A program made the position numbers and the translations under genes. A DNA stretch of 64,000 nt, taken from positions 496,001 to 560,000 of the forward strand of contig NZ_JASNWE010000002.1 of NCBI RefSeq assembly GCF_030283145.1, read 5' to 3'. This document shows, one piece after another, positions 34,099 through 44,019 of this stretch (its first letter is position 1; every line of letters begins with the position of its first letter). The DNA comes from Actinomadura xylanilytica (GTDB lineage: Bacteria; Actinomycetota; Actinomycetes; Streptosporangiales; Streptosporangiaceae). The notes beneath the pieces were generated by a model. That model did not search any database and was not told the origin of the DNA. It was given only the letters and a program-made list of their open reading frames with translations.

Positions 34099-34232
34099 TC
34101 CGTTCGTCGTTCCGGCGGAGTCACAGACTTGGACATTACGCCGACACGAGAAGGGATCGCGGTCCGGCGGGCCGCGTGCGCGGGGCGCCGACCGCCGAGC
34201 GTCTACGCTGGGGGTTCGAGAGATCACCGATC

Positions 34233-35663
34233 GTGACGGACGGGACTGTGGCGACCACGAGGGCGGGCAGGGCGGGGCGGTGGTTCCGGCACTGGCGGTC
34301 GAGGCTGCTCTACTCGATCCGCGGCCGGGCGACCGTGGTGACCGTGGTGGTGTCGGCGCTGATCCTGGACGTGTGCCTGGCGTTGGCGGGGATGCTGGCG
34401 CAGGACGCGGCGGAGAACGTGGTCGCGGACCGGGTGGAGAAGACCGTCGAGCGGATCGGCTACGACATCGCGCGGACGGACGCGACGGTCCCGATCGTCC
34501 CGAGGGAGGACGAGGCGAACCTGGTCCAGATCGTCCGGAACGACCAGACGGTGCTGGCCGCCAGTGCCGACGCGCAGGGGCTGCCGGCGCTGGCGGCGCC
34601 GTCCCTCAACCGGAACCAGCTTCTCATCGACCGGAAGACGTGCCCCGCGTTCCTGGACGGCTGTGCGTGGGTGTTCGGCCTGCGGATGCCGGATTCACCG
34701 TACGGCCCTCAGGTGATGCTGTACGCGGCGGAGCCGCTGCCGACGCTGGCGGGCACATGGCCGGTGACGCTGTGGGCGCTGCTGATCCTCGCGTTGCTGC
34801 TGGGGCTGATCGGGTGGTGGACGTGGCGGACGGTCGGGCGGACGCTCGCGCCGGTGGAGGCGATCCGGGCGGAGATGGCCGGGATCAGCGCCGCCGGGCT
34901 CGGCCGCCGGGTGCCGGTGCCGGACACCGGTGGTGAGATCCAGCATCTGGCGGAGACGGTGAACGACACGCTGGAGCGGCTGGAGGAGGCGACGGGGCGG
35001 GAGCGCCGGTTCGTGTCCGACGCCTCGCACGACCTGCGCAACCCGATCGCCGGGCTGCACACCCGCCTGGAGGTCGCGCTCGACGAGCCCGAGGGGTACG
35101 ACTGGCGCGCGATGACCCGCGAGGCGCTGCGCGACACCGAGCGGCTGAACGACATCGTGGCCGACCTGCTCGAACTCTCCCGGCTCGACTCCCGGGCCCC
35201 GGCGCCGATGGAGCGGGTCGACCTGGCCGCGCTGGCCCGGCGCGAGATCGACCGGCGGCCGGCCGCGGTGCCGATCACGCCGCGGCTGGGCGAGGGGGCG
35301 GTCGTCGAGGCCAACCCCGTCCGGCTGGCGCGGGTGCTCGGCAACCTGCTGGGGAACGCCGAACGCCACGCCGAGTCGGGCATCGGCGTGGCGGTCGGCG
35401 TCGAGGAGGGCGAGGCGGTCCTGGAGGTCGTCGACGACGGCGCGGGCGTCCCGGAGGAGGCCCGGGAGCGGGTCTTCGAGCGGTTCGCGCGGCTGCCCGA
35501 GTCGCGGCGCCGGGATCCGGCCGGGACGGGGCTGGGCCTGCCGATCGCCCGGGAGATCGCGGAGATCTACGGCGGGACGCTGCGGATCGCCGACAGCCCG
35601 GTGGGCGCGCGGTTCGTGCTGCGCCTGCCGCTGGCGCCGCCGGGGGCCACGCTCGTCCGGTGA
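34233..35663 (+). CDS. Sensor histidine kinase (orphan)
   Basis: 476 residues: first transmembrane segment near 30-50 (ATVVTVVVSALILDVCLALAG), an extracellular part to about 165, a second transmembrane segment (VTLWALLILALLLGLIGWW), HAMP (RTLAPVEAIRAEMAGI), HisKA with the phosphorylated His in DASHDLRNPIAGLH, and an HATPase with N box (LLGNAERHAESG), DDGAGVP and GTGLGLPIA. Like other class I kinases it phosphorylates a response regulator, but none is adjacent, so it is an orphan here. GTG 34233 or GTG 34248 may be the start; both precede the first membrane segment. Confidence 0.85.
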   Translation: MTDGTVATTRAGRAGRWFRHWRSRLLYSIRGRATVVTVVVSALILDVCLALAGMLAQDAAENVVADRVEKTVERIGYDIARTDATVPIVPREDEANLVQIVRNDQTVLAASADAQGLPALAAPSLNRNQLLIDRKTCPAFLDGCAWVFGLRMPDSPYGPQVMLYAAEPLPTLAGTWPVTLWALLILALLLGLIGWWTWRTVGRTLAPVEAIRAEMAGISAAGLGRRVPVPDTGGEIQHLAETVNDTLERLEEATGRERRFVSDASHDLRNPIAGLHTRLEVALDEPEGYDWRAMTREALRDTERLNDIVADLLELSRLDSRAPAPMERVDLAALARREIDRRPAAVPITPRLGEGAVVEANPVRLARVLGNLLGNAERHAESGIGVAVGVEEGEAVLEVVDDGAGVPEEARERVFERFARLPESRRRDPAGTGLGLPIAREIAEIYGGTLRIADSPVGARFVLRLPLAPPGATLVR

Positions 35664-35774
35664 GGCGGAGTACGCGCGCGGGCGCGAGCTGAGCTCTGCT
35701 GACGCCACTGGGGAATGACCAGGGCGAGGGCGTTGTCATCCCTGGTGACGGACGAGGTCCCCCTTGGAGGAAGC

Positions 35775-36635
35775 ATGGCGAACGATCCCGCGCTCGGCTG
35801 GCAGGGAGACCTACTGAACCTGGACGCCTACCTGACGCGGATCGGTTTCGCCGGTGATCCCGCCCCCACCGCCCGCACACTCCGCGCCGTGCAACGGGGA
35901 CACGTCACATCGATCCCGTTCGAGAATCTCGAAATCATGCTCGACCGGCCCATCGTCTTCGGGATCGACAACCTGCAACGGAAGCTGGTGCTGGACCGCC
36001 GCGGCGGCTACTGCTTCGAGCAGACCGCGCTGTTCGCCGCCGCCCTGGAACGGCTCGGGTTCGCGTTCACCGCACTGGTCGGACGCGTCACGATGGGCTC
36101 CGACAAGCTCCGTCCCACGACGCACGCACTGCTGCTCGTCGAGGCGGACGGAGACCAGTGGATCTGCGACGTCGGGTTCGGGCGCGGCCCGCTGGAGCCG
36201 ATCCTGTTCGCCGACGGGAACGAGGTCGTGCAGGACGGATGGGGCTTCCGTCTGGAGAAGCGCACCGACGCCAAGAGCGGGATGCCGGGCGTCCAGGAAT
36301 GGGCACTCGTCCAGCACGGGCCTGACGGCTGGACGGAGCGGCACACCTTCCAGCTCGCCCCCGTGTACCGGCTCGACTTCGAAGTGCTCAGCCACTACGT
36401 CTCGACGCACCCGCGGTCGCCGTTCACGACGCGGCCGTTCGCGCAGCGGTTCACGGTCGAGGCGCACTACCAACTCGACGGGACGTCGCTGACGACCACC
36501 CGCCCGAACGGCAAGTCCGATATGCGCGTCGTCGGGCCGGCCGAGGTCCCGCCCCTATTGGACGAGACGTTCGGCATCACGCTGGCCCCCGCCGACGCGG
36601 CCCGCCTCACAGACGACCTGTCCGACGACCGCTGA
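35775..36635 (+). CDS. nat: Arylamine N-acetyltransferase
   Basis: 286 residues with the NAT catalytic triad: Cys80 in RGGYCFEQ, His117 in TTHALLL and Asp132 in CDVGFG, plus the RGHVTSIPFENLEI start. The enzyme transfers acetyl from acetyl-CoA to arylamines or hydrazides, and amide-forming homologues act in ansamycin synthesis. No PKS is adjacent, so a general xenobiotic role fits. ATG 35775 follows GGAGGAA. Confidence 0.95.
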   Translation: MANDPALGWQGDLLNLDAYLTRIGFAGDPAPTARTLRAVQRGHVTSIPFENLEIMLDRPIVFGIDNLQRKLVLDRRGGYCFEQTALFAAALERLGFAFTALVGRVTMGSDKLRPTTHALLLVEADGDQWICDVGFGRGPLEPILFADGNEVVQDGWGFRLEKRTDAKSGMPGVQEWALVQHGPDGWTERHTFQLAPVYRLDFEVLSHYVSTHPRSPFTTRPFAQRFTVEAHYQLDGTSLTTTRPNGKSDMRVVGPAEVPPLLDETFGITLAPADAARLTDDLSDDR

Positions 36636-36767
36636 CCCCACGCCGCCGGAGGGTCCGCCAGGGGCGCGGGGCATCGTTCGGTATCGGTCCTGTCGTCGTT
36701 CAACCCGGCGTGGAATGCTGGTCATAGGGGTGTGCTCCCGCGCCGTCGACGATTGAGGAGCCCGATC

Positions 36768-38402
36768 GTGGCCGAGAAGCATCTGGAGATCGAGCGCAAG
36801 TACGACGCCGCCGCCGACTTCGAACTGCCCGATCTGTCCGGTCTCTCCGGGGTCGCCGCGCTCTCCGCCCCCGAGGCCCACCGTCTGCACGCGACCTATT
36901 TCGACACCGGGGACCTCCGGCTGGCGGCGCACGGCATCACGCTGCGGCGCCGGCGCGGCGGCGCCGACGCCGGATGGCACCTGAAGACGCCCGTCGGCCC
37001 GGACAGCAAGCAGGAGCTGCGGGCGCCGCTCGGCCGGGCGCGGATCGTCCCGTCCCAGCTCGCGTCGGTGGTCGCCGCCTACACGCGCGGCGCGGCGCTG
37101 GCCCCGGTGGCGACACTGGAGACCGGGCGGACGGTGATCCGGCTGCTGGACGAGGCGGGCGAGACGCTCGCCGAGATCGCCGACGACACGGTCACGGGCC
37201 GGGACCTGCGCGGCACCGTCCGGCCGGGCCCCGAGCCGGGCCCGGCACCGCCTGCCGACCCCCTCGGCACGCCTCCCCGGGCGCCCGCCGAGATGTGGCG
37301 TGAGATCGAGGTCGAGCTGGTCGCCGGTCCCCCGGCGCTGCTGAAGGCGGCCGGCAAACGGCTGGCCAAGGCCGGGGCCGGGCGCGCCGGATCGTCCTCG
37401 AAGCTGGGCCGGCTGCTCGGCGGGTCGATCGAGCCCAGCGCCGCGGCGCGGGCCCGCGCGGTGGCCCGCGCCCGGGTCCAGGAGGCCGTGCCGAGCGCGG
37501 GCGACGCGGTGAACGCCTACCTGGCGGCGCAGGTGGAGGCGGTGCTGAAGCACGATCCGGGGGCGCGGCTGGCCGAGGACGACGCGGTGCACCGGATGCG
37601 GGTCGCGGTCCGCCGCATCCGCAGCGCGTTGCAGACCTACCGGCCCGTCCTGGACCGCGGCGTCACCGATCCGCTGCGGCCCGAGCTGAAGTGGCTGGCC
37701 GGGGTGCTCGGCGAGGTCCGCGACCTGGAGGTGCTGCGGATGCGGTTCACCCGGCGCCTCGAAGCCCTCCGGAAAGCGGACGGGCCGGACGGGCCGGACG
37801 GGCCGGACGGCCCCGGCGAGCCCGACGGACCGGGCGGGGCCGGTGCGGCGGCCCCCCTCGCCTGGATGGAGGACATCGCCCGCCAAGAGCGGAGCGCGTA
37901 TCGCCGCCTGAACTCCGCGCTGAAGGAACCGCGCTACTTCGCCCTGCTGGACGCCGTGGAATCGCTCGTCACCGACCCGCCGCTCACAAAACGGTCCGGC
38001 CGCACCGCCGCCAAGGAGCTGCCAGGACTGGTCACCCGGTCGTGGACGCGGCTGGAGAAGGCGTACTCGACCATCGAGGACGCAGAGGACGCCGCTACGG
38101 CACGGCACGAAACCCGCAAGGCGGCCAAGCGCGCCCGCTACGCGGCGGAACTGGCGGCCCCCGTCCTGGGCAAGCCCGCGGAGGAAACGGTCAAGAACGC
38201 CAAGCGGATTCAGGAAGTACTCGGCGGCTACCAGGACGGTGTCATCGCGATGGAACGGCTCAGCGCCTCGGTCGGCCGAGCCCGCGGGGCCGCCGAGGCG
38301 TTCACCCTCGGTGTCCTGTACGGGCTGGAGCACGGCGAAGCCGAATCCGCGCGCGACCGCTTGGCGAGCACCTGGGCACAGGTCTCCGCCCCGTCCTTCT
38401 AG
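36768..38402 (+). CDS. CYTH and CHAD domain protein (polyphosphate-associated)
   Basis: 544 residues. Residues 1-205 are CYTH: EIERKY (EXEXK signature), YFDT, LRRRRGG, GWHLKTP and EIEVEL with acidic metal ligands; this tunnel fold binds triphosphate or polyphosphate. Residues 240-540 are CHAD, a helical domain with conserved HRMRVAVRRIRSAL and ETRKAAKRARYAAE, which binds polyphosphate. Four 9-bp GGACGGGCC-type units at 37778-37813 encode a (DGP)n loop. It lies head to head with PPK1 and the Nudix-SixA gene, the usual polyphosphate context. GTG 36768 follows GAGGAG. Confidence 0.9.
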   Translation: MAEKHLEIERKYDAAADFELPDLSGLSGVAALSAPEAHRLHATYFDTGDLRLAAHGITLRRRRGGADAGWHLKTPVGPDSKQELRAPLGRARIVPSQLASVVAAYTRGAALAPVATLETGRTVIRLLDEAGETLAEIADDTVTGRDLRGTVRPGPEPGPAPPADPLGTPPRAPAEMWREIEVELVAGPPALLKAAGKRLAKAGAGRAGSSSKLGRLLGGSIEPSAAARARAVARARVQEAVPSAGDAVNAYLAAQVEAVLKHDPGARLAEDDAVHRMRVAVRRIRSALQTYRPVLDRGVTDPLRPELKWLAGVLGEVRDLEVLRMRFTRRLEALRKADGPDGPDGPDGPGEPDGPGGAGAAAPLAWMEDIARQERSAYRRLNSALKEPRYFALLDAVESLVTDPPLTKRSGRTAAKELPGLVTRSWTRLEKAYSTIEDAEDAATARHETRKAAKRARYAAELAAPVLGKPAEETVKNAKRIQEVLGGYQDGVIAMERLSASVGRARGAAEAFTLGVLYGLEHGEAESARDRLASTWAQVSAPSF

Positions 38403-38413
38403 AGCCGCCGGTC

Positions 38414-39337
38414 TCAGAGGGCGGCAGGCGGCGCGTGGCGTTCGAGGGCGGCGACCCTGCCGTCCTCGAACGCCAGGTGCGCGACCCAGAACTCGCCCTT
38501 GCGCAGACCCGGGTCCTCGGGGACCTCCTCGCCCGACTGGCCGCACAGCGCGGTGACGAGCTCGGCGACGATCTCACCGTGGGTGCAGACGAGCGCCGGG
38601 GCGCCGTCCGCGACCAGGTCGAGCAGCCGCGCGCGGGCGCGGTCCGGGGCGGTCTCGCCGATGGTGAACGCGCGGTCGGCGACGACGCCGGCGCGGATCA
38701 GCCGCGCGTACGGCAGGACGGTGCCGAGGCAGCGCACGGTCGCCGAGCTGATCACCCGCGCCGGGCCGAACGCGGCGAGCACCGCGGCCAGCCCGGACGC
38801 CTCGGTGCGGCCCCGCTCGTCGAGCGGGCGGAGCTCGTCGGCGTCCCCCCACCAGGCCTTCTCGCCCGCCGAGCCATGCCGGACGATCACCAGCGGGCGG
38901 GTGCGGAGCGGGCCCGCGGCGAACGCGCGCAGCAGGCCGGCGTCGTGCGGGTAGGTGAGCCGTCCGGCGGCGTCCGGGACGGGGAGCCAGGCGAGCTCGT
39001 CCACCTCGCTGTTCGGCGTGAACGCGGGCCCTGCGGTGACGGCGCCGCGCGCCGACCAGTAGTCGACCCGCTTGAGCCGGTCGTCCTTCGGATAGGTGCT
39101 GGTGGGCAGGCGGCGGCCGAGCCGGGTCGGCACCCCGGTCTCCTCCTCCACCTCGCGCACCGCGGCCAGCACGACGTGCTCGTCCTGCACGAGCTTGCCC
39201 TTGGGGAAGGACCAGTCGTCGTACCTGGGACGGTGGACGAGCGCGACCTCGGGCCCCCTGGCGCCGTCCCGCCACAGCACCGCGCCCGCCGCCCGGACGA
39301 TCGTGTCCGGGGCGCGCGGCGGCGGCGGGTCAGCCAT
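38414..39337 (-). CDS. Nudix hydrolase fused to SixA/histidine phosphatase (MutT1-like)
   Basis: 307 residues. Residues 10-135 form a Nudix domain with the box [23 protein letters not shown] (G-5x-E-7[10 protein letters not shown]), and residues 145-300 a histidine-phosphatase domain with [10 protein letters not shown]. This is the layout of mycobacterial MutT1, which hydrolyses 8-oxo-dGTP and diadenosine polyphosphates. Its start overlaps the PPK1 stop by eight bases, so the two are cotranslated; its stop is 11 bases from the CHAD gene end. Confidence 0.9.
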   Translation of the reverse strand: MADPPPPRAPDTIVRAAGAVLWRDGARGPEVALVHRPRYDDWSFPKGKLVQDEHVVLAAVREVEEETGVPTRLGRRLPTSTYPKDDRLKRVDYWSARGAVTAGPAFTPNSEVDELAWLPVPDAAGRLTYPHDAGLLRAFAAGPLRTRPLVIVRHGSAGEKAWWGDADELRPLDERGRTEASGLAAVLAAFGPARVISSATVRCLGTVLPYARLIRAGVVADRAFTIGETAPDRARARLLDLVADGAPALVCTHGEIVAELVTALCGQSGEEVPEDPGLRKGEFWVAHLAFEDGRVAALERHAPPAAL

Positions 39338-41417
39338 CGACGGTCCGCCAGCGCCGCGTCTTCACCAGGTGGCTCTGGATGTCGCGCGCCGCCCCGTCAC
39401 CGCCCGCCCGGGGACGGCGCGTCCAGGCTCCGTCGGCGGCCAGGCACCACGCCTGGGTGCCCTCGTCCATGGCCAGGTCGATCAGGTCGATCAGGTCGGC
39501 GCGCTGCGCCCGGTCGGTCACGGTGACCAGGGCCTCCACCCGGCGGTCCAGGTTGCGGTGCATCAGGTCGGCGCTGCCGAGCCACACCTCGGGATCGCCG
39601 CCGTTCTCGAACGTGAACACCCGGGAGTGCTCCAGGAAGCGGCCGAGGACGCTGCGCACCCGAATCGTCTCCGACAGGCCCGGGACGCCCGGCCGCAGCG
39701 CGCAGATCCCGCGGACCCACACGTCCACCGGCACGCCCGCGCGCGACGCGCGGTAGAGCGCGTCGACGACGACCTCGTCGACCAGCGAGTTGCACTTCAC
39801 CCGGATCCGGGCCGGACGGCCCGCGCGGCGGCCGTCGATCTCGCGCTCGATCCGCTGCACCAGGCCGGAGCGCAGGCTGTTGGGCGCCACCAGCAGCCGC
39901 TGGTAGGAGTTCTGCCGGGAGTAGCCGGTCAGGTGGTTGAACAGGGCGCTGACGTCCTCGCCGACCTGGGTGTCGGCGGTGAGCAGGCCGAAGTCCTCGT
40001 ACTGCCGGGCCGTCTTGGGGTGGTAGTTGCCGGTGCCGATGTGGCAGTAGCGGCGCAGCACGCCGTCGGCGTCCTGCCGGACGACCATGGCGAGCTTGCA
40101 GTGCGTCTTGAGCCCCACGAACCCGTACACGACGTGGCAGCCGGCGTGCTCCAGCTTGCGCGCCCACGCGATGTTGGCGCGCTCGTCGAACCGGGCCTTG
40201 AGCTCGACCACCACCACGACCTGCTTGCCGGCCTCGGCGGCGTCGATCAGCGCGTCGACGATCGGCGAGTCGCCGCTGGTGCGGTAGAGCGTCTGCTTGA
40301 TCGCCAGCACCCGCGGGTCGGCGGCGGCGTCCTCGACCAGCCGCTGCACGGTGGTGGTGAAGGAGTCGTAGGGGTGGTGGACGAGCACGTCGCGCTCACG
40401 GATCGCCGCGAAGATGCTCGCATCCGCCGGGATCGACTCCTTGGACGGGACGAAAGGGGGGTACTTCAGCTCCGGGCGGTCCAGGTCGGCGATGGCGGTC
40501 AGCCCGGCCAGGTCGAGCGGTCCGACCACCCGGTAGATCTGCCGTCCGTCGATGGCGAGCTCGGTGGTGAGCAGCTCCAGGACGCCCGGGGAGATGGAGT
40601 CCTCGACCTCCAACCGGACTACCGGGCCGAACCGGCGGCGCAGCAGCTCGCGTTCGAGCGCCTGGAGCAGGCCCTCGCTGATGTCGTCGTCGATCTCCAG
40701 GTCCTGGTTGCGGGTGACCCGGAACGCGTGGTGCTCGACCACCTCCATCCCGACGAAGAGCTGGCCGAGGTGCGCCGCGATCACGTCCTCCAGCGGGGTG
40801 AACCGGTCGGAGGAGGCCTCGATGAAGCGGGGCAGCAGCGGCGGCACCTTGACCCGGGCGAACATCGTCGCCTCGGTCTCCGGATCGCGGACGATCACCG
40901 CGAGGTTGAGCGACAGCCCGGAGATGTAGGGGAAGGGATGCGCGGAGTCGACCACCAGCGGGGTCAGCACCGGGTAGATCCGGTCGCGGAACAGCCGGCG
41001 CAGCCGCTCCTGCTCGGTCTCGGCGAGGTCGTCCCAGCGCAGGATGCCGATGCCCTCCTCGGCGAGGGCGGGCAGGACGTCGCCGCGGAAGCAGGCGGCG
41101 TGCCCCTGCATCAGCTCGTGCGCGACCTCGGCGGTGCGCTCCAGCACCTCGCGGGGCTGCCGCCCGCTGGCGGACTGGACGGCCAGGCCGGTCGCCATCC
41201 GGCGGGCGAGGCCGGCGACGCGCACCATGAAGAACTCGTCGAGGTTGCTCGCGAAGATCGACAGGAACCGGACCCGCTCCAGCAGCGGCAGGCCGGGATC
41301 CTCGGCGAGCTCCAGGACGCGCTGGTTGAACCGGAGCCAGCTCTCCTCCCGGTCCAGGAACCGGTCGTCGGGCAGTGCCTCCGCATTGCGAGGGATATGT
41401 CCCGGATTGACGGTCAT
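39330..41417 (-). CDS. ppk1: Polyphosphate kinase 1
   Basis: 695 residues. N-terminal [17 protein letters not shown], middle domain and the two catalytic PLD-like domains, with [19 protein letters not shown] carrying the autophosphorylated histidine (His459). Other conserved items: [28 protein letters not shown]. It synthesises polyphosphate from ATP, reversibly, in the cytoplasm, often at the membrane. It is cotranslated with the Nudix-SixA gene and convergent with the CHAD gene, a conserved actinobacterial set. ATG 41417 has only a weak GGGGAA signal. Confidence 0.95.
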   Translation of the reverse strand: MTVNPGHIPRNAEALPDDRFLDREESWLRFNQRVLELAEDPGLPLLERVRFLSIFASNLDEFFMVRVAGLARRMATGLAVQSASGRQPREVLERTAEVAHELMQGHAACFRGDVLPALAEEGIGILRWDDLAETEQERLRRLFRDRIYPVLTPLVVDSAHPFPYISGLSLNLAVIVRDPETEATMFARVKVPPLLPRFIEASSDRFTPLEDVIAAHLGQLFVGMEVVEHHAFRVTRNQDLEIDDDISEGLLQALERELLRRRFGPVVRLEVEDSISPGVLELLTTELAIDGRQIYRVVGPLDLAGLTAIADLDRPELKYPPFVPSKESIPADASIFAAIRERDVLVHHPYDSFTTTVQRLVEDAAADPRVLAIKQTLYRTSGDSPIVDALIDAAEAGKQVVVVVELKARFDERANIAWARKLEHAGCHVVYGFVGLKTHCKLAMVVRQDADGVLRRYCHIGTGNYHPKTARQYEDFGLLTADTQVGEDVSALFNHLTGYSRQNSYQRLLVAPNSLRSGLVQRIEREIDGRRAGRPARIRVKCNSLVDEVVVDALYRASRAGVPVDVWVRGICALRPGVPGLSETIRVRSVLGRFLEHSRVFTFENGGDPEVWLGSADLMHRNLDRRVEALVTVTDRAQRADLIDLIDLAMDEGTQAWCLAADGAWTRRPRAGGDGAARDIQSHLVKTRRWRTVDG

Positions 41418-41537
41418 AGTCGCGATATTCCCCGACCGAGATGAACGGACGACCAACGGGCGTGTTCTACCCAAGAGTCAGATACGTCCGATCATGCCCG
41501 GGGTTCCTGTTGATCACACGCGGGCCGGGTCGTCCGG

Positions 41538-42086
41538 TCAGACCGGCCGGGTCGGCTGGAGGAGCAGGCTCAGCACGGCCTCGTGGTCGTCGTCGGCGGC
41601 GCCGTCCTGCGCGTCCACCAGGTAGCCGCCCACCCAGACGCGGAGCATGAGGTGCCCGCGCAGCACCGCGTCGGCGGGGCCGAACCCGAGGCCGCCCAGG
41701 CACTCCCCGACGTGCCGCAGCAGGCTCCGGTCGGCCCGCCGCACCGCGTCCGCCACCTGCTCGTCGTGCTGGGCCCACAGCCGCATGGCCCGGTCGATCG
41801 GCGCGACCTCGCGCGCGAGCGCCTGGATGCGGCGGAGCCGTTCGCGCGGGTCGGCGGTGCTACCGAGCCGCAGCCCCAGCATCTCGTCGGTCCGCTCGTT
41901 CCCCCAGCGGTCGAGGATCGCCTGGACGAGGTCGGCCCGATCGTCGAAATGCCAGTAGAAGCTGCCCTTGGTCACGCCGAGCCGGGCGGCCAGCCCGTTG
42001 ATCGCGATACCGCGCTCGCCGCTCCGCACCAGCTCGTCGTAGGCCGCCTCGACCCAGTCGCGGCGGGTGGTCCGCTTCGTGCTCAT
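41538..42086 (-). CDS. TetR-family regulator
   Basis: 182 residues with a helix-turn-helix at about 25-50 (GIAINGLAARLGVTKGSFYWHFDDRADLV) and an alpha-helical ligand domain. Its ATG overlaps the stop of the flavoenzyme gene (ATGA), so it is cotranscribed with it. The palindrome upstream of that operon is its probable operator, giving autoregulation and repression of the flavoenzyme. Confidence 0.85.
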   Translation of the reverse strand: MSTKRTTRRDWVEAAYDELVRSGERGIAINGLAARLGVTKGSFYWHFDDRADLVQAILDRWGNERTDEMLGLRLGSTADPRERLRRIQALAREVAPIDRAMRLWAQHDEQVADAVRRADRSLLRHVGECLGGLGFGPADAVLRGHLMLRVWVGGYLVDAQDGAADDDHEAVLSLLLQPTRPV

Positions 42087-43252
42087 CAGACCAATGTTGT
42101 CGGATCCGGGTCCACACCGAGGTCGACCTTCCCGAACAGCCCGTAGGTGGCGTCCAGATCGAACACGACGTGGCCCGAGATGGTGTTGATGTCGCGCTGG
42201 GCCCGCTGGAGCGGCGAGTCCAGGAACTGGATGCTCGCCCCGCCCGCCGCGCACAGCTCGTTGACGGCCGTCCGGGCGGTGCCGACGACGTGCCCCCCGG
42301 TGAGCCGCACCCACGCGCGGTCGGGAAGCCCGAACCGGCCGCCCGACGCGTACGTTCCGTCCAGTCGGGCGACGGCGTCGTCCAGCAGCAGGCGCGCGGC
42401 GGCCAGGTCGGCGGTGCTCTTGGCCAGGCGCATCTGGCCGCTCATCAGGTCACGCTGCCGCGCTCCCGTATAGGCGATGACGCGCTCCTGTAGGCGGTCG
42501 CGAAACCGGGCGAGCGTCCCTTCGGCCGCCCCCAGCACGGGTGCCGCACCGGCCAGGACCAGGACGGGCACCATCGGCCAGCGCGCCGCCGGCTCGGCGT
42601 GGTCGTCCGCCCCAGGGGTCGTCCCCTTGACGAAGTCGCGCAGCGGGACGGACCGGTGCGCGGGGACGAAGCGGTTGGTCACCTCCAGGTCGTTACTGCC
42701 GGTGCCGCGCATCCCGCTGGTGTGCCAGACGTCGTGCACCGTGACGTCCTCGCGCGGGATCAGGAAGATCCGCGGCTCGACGGTCTCGCCCGCCGCGACG
42801 ATGGCGTCGACCATGACCCACTCGGCGTGCGGGGCGCCGCTGCCCCAGGACCAGCGGCCGGTAACCCGGTGGCCGCCGTCCACCGGCTCGGCGGTGCCGG
42901 TGGGCGCGAGCGTGCACGGCGCGAACGTGTAGGGACGGTCCGCGAACACCTCGCGGCGCGCCTGCTCGGGGAACAGCGCGAGCATCCAGTTGTGCAGCGC
43001 GTAGACGGCCGTGACCCAGCCGGTGGAGGTGCAGCCCCGGCCGATCTCCCGGCAGGCGCCGACGAGGGCGTCCAGGCCGAGCCCGGCACCGCCCAGGGAA
43101 CGCGGCACCAGGACGTCGAGCAGCCCGGCCCCGGCCAGGTCGGCGACGGTCTCGTCCGGCAGGCGGCGGGCGTCCTCGGCGTTCCTGGCGCGGTCGGCGA
43201 GCACCGGCGCGAGGTCCCGGGCGCGGCCCAGCAGGGCCTCTCCATACTCCAT
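42086..43252 (-). CDS. Acyl-CoA-dehydrogenase-fold flavin monooxygenase (group D/HsaA-like)
   Basis: 388 residues with ACAD-type order: RNAEDARRLPDETVADLAGAGL, EIGRGCTSTGWV, GHRVTGRWSWGSGAPHAEW, and a C-terminal DAVARLDG..AVNELCAAGGASIQFLDSPLQRAQRDINTISGH stretch. The last, with a His before VVFDLD, is the mark of group D monooxygenases such as HsaA, which hydroxylate phenols with reduced flavin from a partner reductase. It lacks the glutamate base region of real acyl-CoA dehydrogenases. ATG 43252 has no ribosome binding site but TATTGT sits nearby, so a leaderless message is possible. Cotranscribed with TetR. Confidence 0.8.
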   Translation of the reverse strand: MEYGEALLGRARDLAPVLADRARNAEDARRLPDETVADLAGAGLLDVLVPRSLGGAGLGLDALVGACREIGRGCTSTGWVTAVYALHNWMLALFPEQARREVFADRPYTFAPCTLAPTGTAEPVDGGHRVTGRWSWGSGAPHAEWVMVDAIVAAGETVEPRIFLIPREDVTVHDVWHTSGMRGTGSNDLEVTNRFVPAHRSVPLRDFVKGTTPGADDHAEPAARWPMVPVLVLAGAAPVLGAAEGTLARFRDRLQERVIAYTGARQRDLMSGQMRLAKSTADLAAARLLLDDAVARLDGTYASGGRFGLPDRAWVRLTGGHVVGTARTAVNELCAAGGASIQFLDSPLQRAQRDINTISGHVVFDLDATYGLFGKVDLGVDPDPTTLV

Positions 43253-43253
43253 G

Positions 43254-43292
43254 GTACGGAGACAATACCCCTAGGTATGGTCCGTGCCCAGG
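43254..43292. promoter_or_regulatory. Extended palindrome, probable TetR operator
   Basis: ATACC-CCTA-GGTAT (43265-43278) is a perfect 5-bp dyad. Around it, GGTACGGA (43254-43261) and TCCGTGCC (43281-43288) match as an inverted pair at seven of eight bases. It sits directly before the start of the monooxygenase-TetR operon, as expected for a TetR operator. Confidence 0.55.
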
Positions 43293-43324
43293 GGTCCACG
43301 GCGGGAAGGGTTCGGAGGGGGAGG

Positions 43325-43879
43325 CTAGAGGGAGCCGGACCGGCCCGCGACCAGCCGGTGCCCGAGGCAGCCGGCCAGATCCCGCACGAACGCCTCCGAC
43401 AGCGGCGGCCAGTTCCAGAACCGCAGGCCCAGCTCGGCGAACGCACACGGCACCGGCCAGCGCCACTCGTTGAACCCCGCCCGCCGCGCGCAGCGGGCGC
43501 ACGCCAGCGCCCCCGGGCCGCCCTCGTCCGCCCAGTCGCCGACCACCGGCGCCACCGCCTCGAACGGCAGCCAGGCGGCACAGTGGGGGCAGGCCACCCG
43601 GTCGCCCTCGCCGATCGGCCCGTAGAACGCGGTGCGGCCGACGTCGATCTCCAGCCCGTTCGGCCAGACGTCCGGGAATCCGCCGGGGCCGCCGCAGACG
43701 ACCGACAGGTGGGCCGGGCCGGGCGCGTACCCGCCGGACACGTCGCCGAGGACGCACTCGGTCGGATCTCCCATCACGATCCCCGCGGCGGTGAGCCGGC
43801 CGAGGACCCGCCGGGCGAGGCCCCGGGCCTCCCCCGGATGCGCGTCGACGTCCGCGAGCCACCGGCTGCCGTCCACCAT
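43325..43879 (-). CDS. Hypothetical protein with zinc-ribbon cysteines
   Basis: 184 residues; CPHCAAWLP..CARCARRAG provides two CxxC pairs for a zinc ribbon near the middle, flanked by YAPGPAHLSVVCGG and a C-terminal CLGHRLV. No named family recognised. ATG 43879 is preferred over GTG 43885. It lies 72 bases after the flavoenzyme promoter region and on its own; divergent from the pentapeptide-repeat gene. Confidence 0.6.
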   Translation of the reverse strand: MVDGSRWLADVDAHPGEARGLARRVLGRLTAAGIVMGDPTECVLGDVSGGYAPGPAHLSVVCGGPGGFPDVWPNGLEIDVGRTAFYGPIGEGDRVACPHCAAWLPFEAVAPVVGDWADEGGPGALACARCARRAGFNEWRWPVPCAFAELGLRFWNWPPLSEAFVRDLAGCLGHRLVAGRSGSL

Positions 43880-44019
43880 GCGCACACCCTAGGCGAACGC
43901 CAGGGAAAGGCCGGGAACGGCCATATACGGCCCGAAACTCCCTGGAATGGCCGCAGGGAGTAACGAACTGACCTCTATGGGGGATTCACGCCGGTACGAG
44001 CGGTGGGTACAACGAGACC

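Noticed and set aside
34211..34235. GGGGGTTCGAG resembling a tRNA T-arm
   Set aside because: No matching acceptor or anticodon stem around it.
39096..41444. 782-codon plus-strand frame
   Set aside because: Antisense of PPK1 and the Nudix gene, both unmistakable.
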